NCBI RefSeq assembly: GCF_035268865.1
Contig: NZ_DATFKB010000116.1
Span: forward strand, 1 to 8,146
DNA: 8,146 nt
Source of the DNA: Salinivirga sp035268865
GTDB taxonomy: Bacteria > Bacteroidota > Bacteroidia > Bacteroidales > Salinivirgaceae
Reading direction: 5' to 3'
Both the position numbers and the translations under genes were made by a program. The first letter of the stretch is position 1. Each line of letters opens with the position of its first letter. Under the pieces are notes generated by a model, which was given only the letters and a program-made list of their open reading frames with translations, was not told the origin of the DNA and did not search any database. Below, in pieces: positions 7,338 to 8,146 of this stretch.

Positions 7338-7811
7338 TTACGGTTTAATATCTCGTTGTAATTCCGGGTAATTAATCCGCGTTTTCACGATATAACAATC
7401 CGGAAAAATATCCACGATATTTCGATAATCTTCAAGTGCTTCATGGCGGTTGCGGTAATCACCTACACGAACCTTTATAAACGGAGGTTCATAGGTTGAA
7501 TACACGCGTACCGGATCAAAATCAGGAAATTCCGATAAAAACTTTATACGAACATCTTTTGAACGGTCGCGTGAATCATTTCCAAAGCTGCTAAAAATTT
7601 GTATTCGGTAGCCATTTGAAATACCTCTCCGCCTTTGGTGGATTTTCACGTCTCTGTCCACAAGCAATCGCACAAGTGGATCCTGGTGTATATTTACCTC
7701 TCCTTTTCCACCGGTTGTATCTCTGAATATTTTAAAAATCGAGGCCGTATCGCTTTGCGCTAAAGTAGCGAAAGGCAAAATCATCATTATGATGAATAGT
7801 TTAAATTTCAT
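7338..7811 (-). CDS. Exported SPOR-domain protein
   Basis: I start this gene at the ATG of 7809-7811, giving 157 residues, because that places a normal signal peptide at the N-terminus: MKFK, a hydrophobic core (LFIIMMILPF), then ATLAQS with likely cleavage near residues 18-19. A longer frame reaches an ATG at 7866-7868, but it would bury this signal behind 19 charged and polar residues. After a variable stretch comes VNIHQDPLVRLLVDR (39-53), a block often seen just before SPOR domains in Bacteroidota. A SPOR-type domain follows at about 67-144 (GYRIQIFSSFG, FIKVRVGDYRNRHEALEDYRNI). SPOR domains bind peptidoglycan strands stripped of stem peptides, usually at division sites, so an envelope or division role in the periplasm is the family-based guess. 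It is first in the four-gene cluster, 13 bases before transketolase; no functional link to sugar metabolism is evident. Confidence 0.85.
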   Translation of the reverse strand: MKFKLFIIMMILPFATLAQSDTASIFKIFRDTTGGKGEVNIHQDPLVRLLVDRDVKIHQRRRGISNGYRIQIFSSFGNDSRDRSKDVRIKFLSEFPDFDPVRVYSTYEPPFIKVRVGDYRNRHEALEDYRNIVDIFPDCYIVKTRINYPELQRDIKP

Positions 7812-8067
7812 GTTTTGACGCTTACTTAAGTTTTTCCACCGAAATTTCATTAATGTAGTATAATGCAATTTTTTTAATTGACTATTTTAAAACAGAACTA
7901 ATCATTGCCTCCATTTCTTAAACTGTCAATTTATTTACAAATACCACAAAAGCTATTTACCAGTGATTTTAAAATTATTAAAGATCAAATACAAGACCAA
8001 AATCATATTACGATTTTGGCTGTACAAACGTACAAAATAATTCAATTGTATGTATATAGAAAATGTA
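7812..8067. other. AT-rich intergenic region between stress-protein gene and SPOR-protein gene
   Basis: These 256 bases hold no gene I can support. The leftward promoter of the SPOR-transketolase-PurF cluster is expected in the part nearer 7812, but I found only weak box matches (for example, on the minus strand, TTGACA near 7924-7929 and TAGTTCTG near 7893-7900, too far apart). The part nearer 8067 holds two adjacent hairpins, listed separately. Confidence 0.6.
7980..8034 (-). terminator. Candidate terminator of the universal stress protein gene (two adjacent hairpins)
   Basis: An eight-base-pair perfect stem, CCAAAATC (7997-8004) with GATTTTGG (8012-8019), encloses a seven-base loop. On the minus strand it is followed by a T-rich but interrupted stretch (TCTTGTATTTGATCTTT). 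Next to it a second, smaller stem, TGTAC/GTACA with loop AAAC, spans 8021-8034. Both lie downstream of the stress-protein stop, where a terminator is expected. The broken T run makes this a moderate call; an operator-like palindrome for the SPOR-cluster promoter is the alternative. Confidence 0.4.
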
Positions 8068-8146
8068 TCAATAGGGCTGAATACTTAGCACAGGAATAGG
8101 GGAATGATTTACCATTTGCTGTGCATATGGGCCAAGCCATATATTC
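8068..8146 (-). CDS. Universal stress protein (UspA family), C-terminal fragment
   Basis: Read leftward from the right edge, one frame is open for 25 codons to a TGA whose complement lies at 8068-8070; the start is outside the window. The visible tail contains LGPYAQQMV followed by NHSPIPVLSIQP. This closely matches the end of UspA-family proteins, where the last helix (G..A..vv..s) leads into the final strand (PVLvi.P) next to the nucleotide-binding site. The family consists of small cytoplasmic stress-induced proteins, some of which bind ATP. The glycine-rich ATP motif would lie just upstream and is not visible, so ATP binding cannot be judged. A candidate terminator follows about 50 bases after the stop. 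The fragment is short, so the family call is likely but not certain. Confidence 0.72.
   Translation of the reverse strand, partial: NIWLGPYAQQMVNHSPIPVLSIQPY

Noticed and set aside
7812..7868. Extended N-terminus of the SPOR protein (start at 7866-7868)
   Set aside because: The longer start adds 19 charged and polar residues ahead of a well-formed signal peptide; the internal ATG at 7809-7811 explains export better.
7905..8099. Open frame of 64 codons on the plus strand in the right-hand gap
   Set aside because: It has no motif, sits in AT-rich non-coding sequence, and overlaps the antisense of the stress-protein tail.
8125..8142. ATATGG…CCATAT hairpin near the right edge, considered as an insertion-sequence end
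   Set aside because: It lies inside the reading frame of the universal stress protein tail and has no matching repeat elsewhere in the window.

Overview
The window looks like chromosomal DNA from a member of the Bacteroidota, of moderate to low GC by eye. The evidence is an FtsZ tail ending in the short acidic peptide typical of that phylum (…NSYLNNNVD), followed directly by a GatB/YqeY gene. Start codons are preceded by A-rich stretches rather than Shine-Dalgarno sequences. There is also a SPOR-domain lipoprotein-like exported protein and a long, divergent PurF-family protein of a kind I associate with this phylum. All of this comes from reading motifs; no database search was possible. I see no mobile element, CRISPR array, tRNA or rRNA. 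The region reads as ordinary housekeeping and accessory metabolism rather than a defence or mobile island.

Layout. Plus strand, 1-2783: the last 123 codons of ftsZ, then a GatB/YqeY gene closed by a clear intrinsic terminator. After a candidate promoter come an alpha/beta-hydrolase-fold protein whose nucleophile position is alanine, and a tropinone-reductase-like short-chain dehydrogenase. Minus strand, 2820-8146: read in the direction of transcription (right to left), the tail of a universal stress protein at the right edge, a 256-base AT-rich gap with a hairpin, then a tight cluster of four genes. These are a SPOR-domain exported protein, transketolase N-terminal subunit, transketolase C-terminal subunit, and a 632-residue PurF-family amidophosphoribosyltransferase. 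A class I methyltransferase follows after a 95-base gap and converges on the dehydrogenase.

How the genes fit together. The split transketolase subunits overlap by 14 bases, and the second overlaps the PurF-like gene by 4 (ATGA), so these three are very likely co-translated. Transketolase interconverts sugar phosphates that feed ribose-5-phosphate and hence PRPP, the substrate of PurF-type enzymes. The pairing therefore makes metabolic sense, although the PurF-like protein departs from standard PurF at several conserved sites and may be a specialised paralog. The most notable single observation is the Ser-to-Ala change in the hydrolase's nucleophile elbow. The two edge genes (ftsZ and the stress protein) are visible only as fragments running off the window.
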